A program made the position numbers and the translations under genes. Shown in pieces: positions 40,486-42,023 of a DNA stretch of 42,023 nucleotides. The stretch is from Gemmatimonadota bacterium (lineage in GTDB: Bacteria; Gemmatimonadota; Gemmatimonadetes; Gemmatimonadales; Gemmatimonadaceae). The notes below the pieces were generated by a model. That model did no database searches. It worked only from the letters and a program-made list of their open reading frames with translations, and was not told where the DNA came from. Each line of letters starts with the position of its first letter. Within the stretch, counting starts at the first letter, position 1. The stretch covers positions 1 to 42,023 of the forward strand of contig NSHR01000018.1 of the NCBI GenBank assembly GCA_002737115.1, written 5' to 3'.

Positions 40486-42023
40486 TTGATCACCACCGGG
40501 TATTGCAGCGCCGTCGCGTTGCCGACGAGCGATTGCTGATTGAGGTCGAGCAGCTCGACGTGTCGAAGCACGAACTGACTGGAGCCAGTTAACATAGGAA
40601 TGAAATCAAAGCGACCAAGGGTGATCACTCCCGTCATTCCCGTCGCACTGGCAATCGAGATGCGCGTGGTGCCGGAGCTGTTGTCGGTGATGATCACCGG
40701 ACCACCGACGGTGCCAGGCACGGTGGTCGTAAGTCGGAGCATGGCCGGCGTGGCCTGCTCGGTGGGCCAGGTGAACACGAACTGTGCCGCGCCGACCGTG
40801 GCCCCGCGCGTGTCGAGTGACAGCGTGACCGAGAACGGTGTGAGTCGCGTGTAATCGAAACGCGCGACGTCGGCGCGTAGCACTGGGCCGGTGGTGCGCG
40901 TGACGTTCAGGAACACCGAATCGAGCGCACCGCCGTTCACCGCAGTCTGCGCCACGATCCAGGCCTGACCACCAAGGCGCGCCGTGATCCGTCCATCGGC
41001 GGCGACGGTCGCGATTGACGGTGATCGACTCGCGTACGTGATCGGCGCCGTGATCACCGCACCTTCACTGCTGAGGATCACCGGCGTGAGCTGCAGCGTG
41101 CCGTTCACATCGAGCTCGTTCACCTTTTCGGTGGCGAGTCCGTACCGCAACGAGATCGACGAGGCCACGTTGAAGGTGACCGGCAGATTCATAGTGGGCG
41201 CGTTGCCCGACGTGAGCGAGACGTTGGCCAGATACGTATTGGTGTTGAGCGCCGACGGATCGGCGCGCAGCGCGAGTCGGGCGGGGTTCGTGAGCCACGT
41301 GGCCGACAGCCAACCGCTGGCCCCGGTATACGTCACGCTCGTCGTGAGACTCGCCACCGGCGTGCAGCTCCCGTTCACGTCGGTGATCGCAATAGTGTCC
41401 ACCACCGCGCTGCGCAGAGCGAAGCCCGCCAGCGTGCGCGACGGCACCGAGAGCGCCAGCAGCGGCGACCGTGCGGCGTCGCACGGGGTGATCGACAGCG
41501 GCAGCGACGGCAGTCCTGACACCGAGAAGAGCAGCGATCGCACGCCACCCACTCCCGTGACGCCAAGATTGGTGAACGTGACCACGCCATTCGTGGCCGG
41601 CGCCGTCGCTCCCGTGAGCGTACCACCACCAGAGGCAATCGTGGCCGTCACCGTGAGCGCAGCAGTCGTCGCCAGATTGCCGCCGTTGTCGAGCACGTTG
41701 AGTACCGGCTGCGTCGTGAACGCCGAATTCAGGCCGCCGCCCGCCGGCGGTAGGCGGAACGCCAGCGATGCCGCTGGTCCAGCGCTCACGTTGAACGTGA
41801 CGGTGTTCACCGCGGGAAGTCCGGTGGCCGAGAAGGCCAGCGAACGCGGTCCGATCAGTCCTGACAGCGTGAGTGGCGAAAAGGTGGCGAGCCCCTGCAC
41901 CGAGGTGACCGTGGTCGCACCGCCGATCGTGCCCACACCGCTCGCGAAGCTCACAGTCACCGGCACACTGGCCGCGGTGACGAGATTGTCGAGGGCATCG
42001 CGCACCTCGACCACCGGCGACGC
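40482..42023 (-). CDS. large Ig-like surface protein with C-terminal cohesin-like domain, 5' end outside the window
   Basis: At least 513 residues, with the frame open to the window edge (ASPVVEVRDALDN). Two or more Ig-like (Big_1/filamin-like) repeats come first, with the pattern 'V.D..GN..T...VT.....GT..G.......G.ATF..L...G..G.RSL.FS..GLP'. Then comes a BACON-like module (WLSATWLTNPARLALRADPS to NLPVTFNV), a BIG2 module (YASRSPSIATVAADGRITAR), and a C-terminal cohesin-like domain (FSVTLSLDTRGATVGAAQFV to HVELLDLNQQSL). It ends PVVIK, much like the TAVIK end of the next protein. Probably exported and surface-located, but the signal is not in view. It leads the three-gene cluster. Confidence 0.78.
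   Translation of the reverse strand, partial: ASPVVEVRDALDNLVTAASVPVTVSFASGVGTIGGATTVTSVQGLATFSPLTLSGLIGPRSLAFSATGLPAVNTVTFNVSAGPAASLAFRLPPAGGGLNSAFTTQPVLNVLDNGGNLATTAALTVTATIASGGGTLTGATAPATNGVVTFTNLGVTGVGGVRSLLFSVSGLPSLPLSITPCDAARSPLLALSVPSRTLAGFALRSAVVDTIAITDVNGSCTPVASLTTSVTYTGASGWLSATWLTNPARLALRADPSALNTNTYLANVSLTSGNAPTMNLPVTFNVASSISLRYGLATEKVNELDVNGTLQLTPVILSSEGAVITAPITYASRSPSIATVAADGRITARLGGQAWIVAQTAVNGGALDSVFLNVTRTTGPVLRADVARFDYTRLTPFSVTLSLDTRGATVGAAQFVFTWPTEQATPAMLRLTTTVPGTVGGPVIITDNSSGTTRISIASATGMTGVITLGRFDFIPMLTGSSQFVLRHVELLDLNQQSLVGNATALQYPVVIK

Noticed and set aside
1-42023. CRISPR arrays, tRNA or rRNA genes, transposases, toxin-antitoxin or phage-defence genes
   Set aside because: I looked for regular spacer-repeat blocks, cloverleaf-like T-loop sequences and typical defence domains and found none that I could support.

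Overview
The window is a GC-rich (about 65%), gene-dense bacterial chromosome segment. Gene style points to a Gemmatimonadota (Gemmatimonas-like) genome: Omp85/TamB pair, TonB receptor, FeoAB, type-2 ferredoxin-NADP reductase, a short RpoD-like sigma factor without region 1.1, and large Ig-like secreted proteins. This placement comes from recalled protein families, not from a search. I see no rRNA, tRNA, CRISPR array, transposase or prophage gene.

Layout. 1-2.5 kb (+): end of a TlpA-like thioredoxin, a possible 34-residue membrane peptide, tsaD and lgt. 2.6-5.3 kb (+): ferrous-iron operon feoA-feoB-small Cys-rich membrane protein behind a Fur-like operator. 5.4-7.7 kb (-): EamA exporter, HAD phosphatase and an unknown protein, all with overlapping ends. 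7.8-9.0 kb: a DUF6941-like protein (+) and an NlpC/P60 cell-wall hydrolase (-). 9.1-11.9 kb (-): a large GAF-PAS sensor split by an in-frame amber codon, with a mononucleotide run at its start, no catalytic kinase domain and no phospho-accepting histidine. 12.0-18.9 kb (-): an Omp85 protein and TamB. 18.9-21.6 kb (+): a peptide-type ABC binding lipoprotein and one permease, with no partner subunits. 21.9-25.9 kb: ferredoxin-NADP reductase (-), corrinoid adenosyltransferase and aroB (+), and the sigma factor (+). 26.0-32.3 kb (+): a lone receiver protein, then glycolate oxidase glcD-glcE-glcF with a HAD-like protein lacking its nucleophile and a YgfZ-type folate protein. 32.3-37.5 kb: a small alanine-rich lipoprotein (-), a MoxR-like AAA+ ATPase and a TonB receptor (+), with three copies of a non-coding inverted-repeat element in the gaps. 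37.5-42.0 kb (-): three overlapping genes encoding a dockerin-bearing Asp-box propeller protein, a cohesin-like lipoprotein and an Ig-like/cohesin-like giant that runs off the window.

The two most novel parts are this putative cohesin-dockerin surface system and the roughly 280-bp inverted-repeat family. A third pattern is that several monocistronic or first genes carry a TANNNT box 5-7 bases before their start codon, suggesting frequent leaderless transcription.
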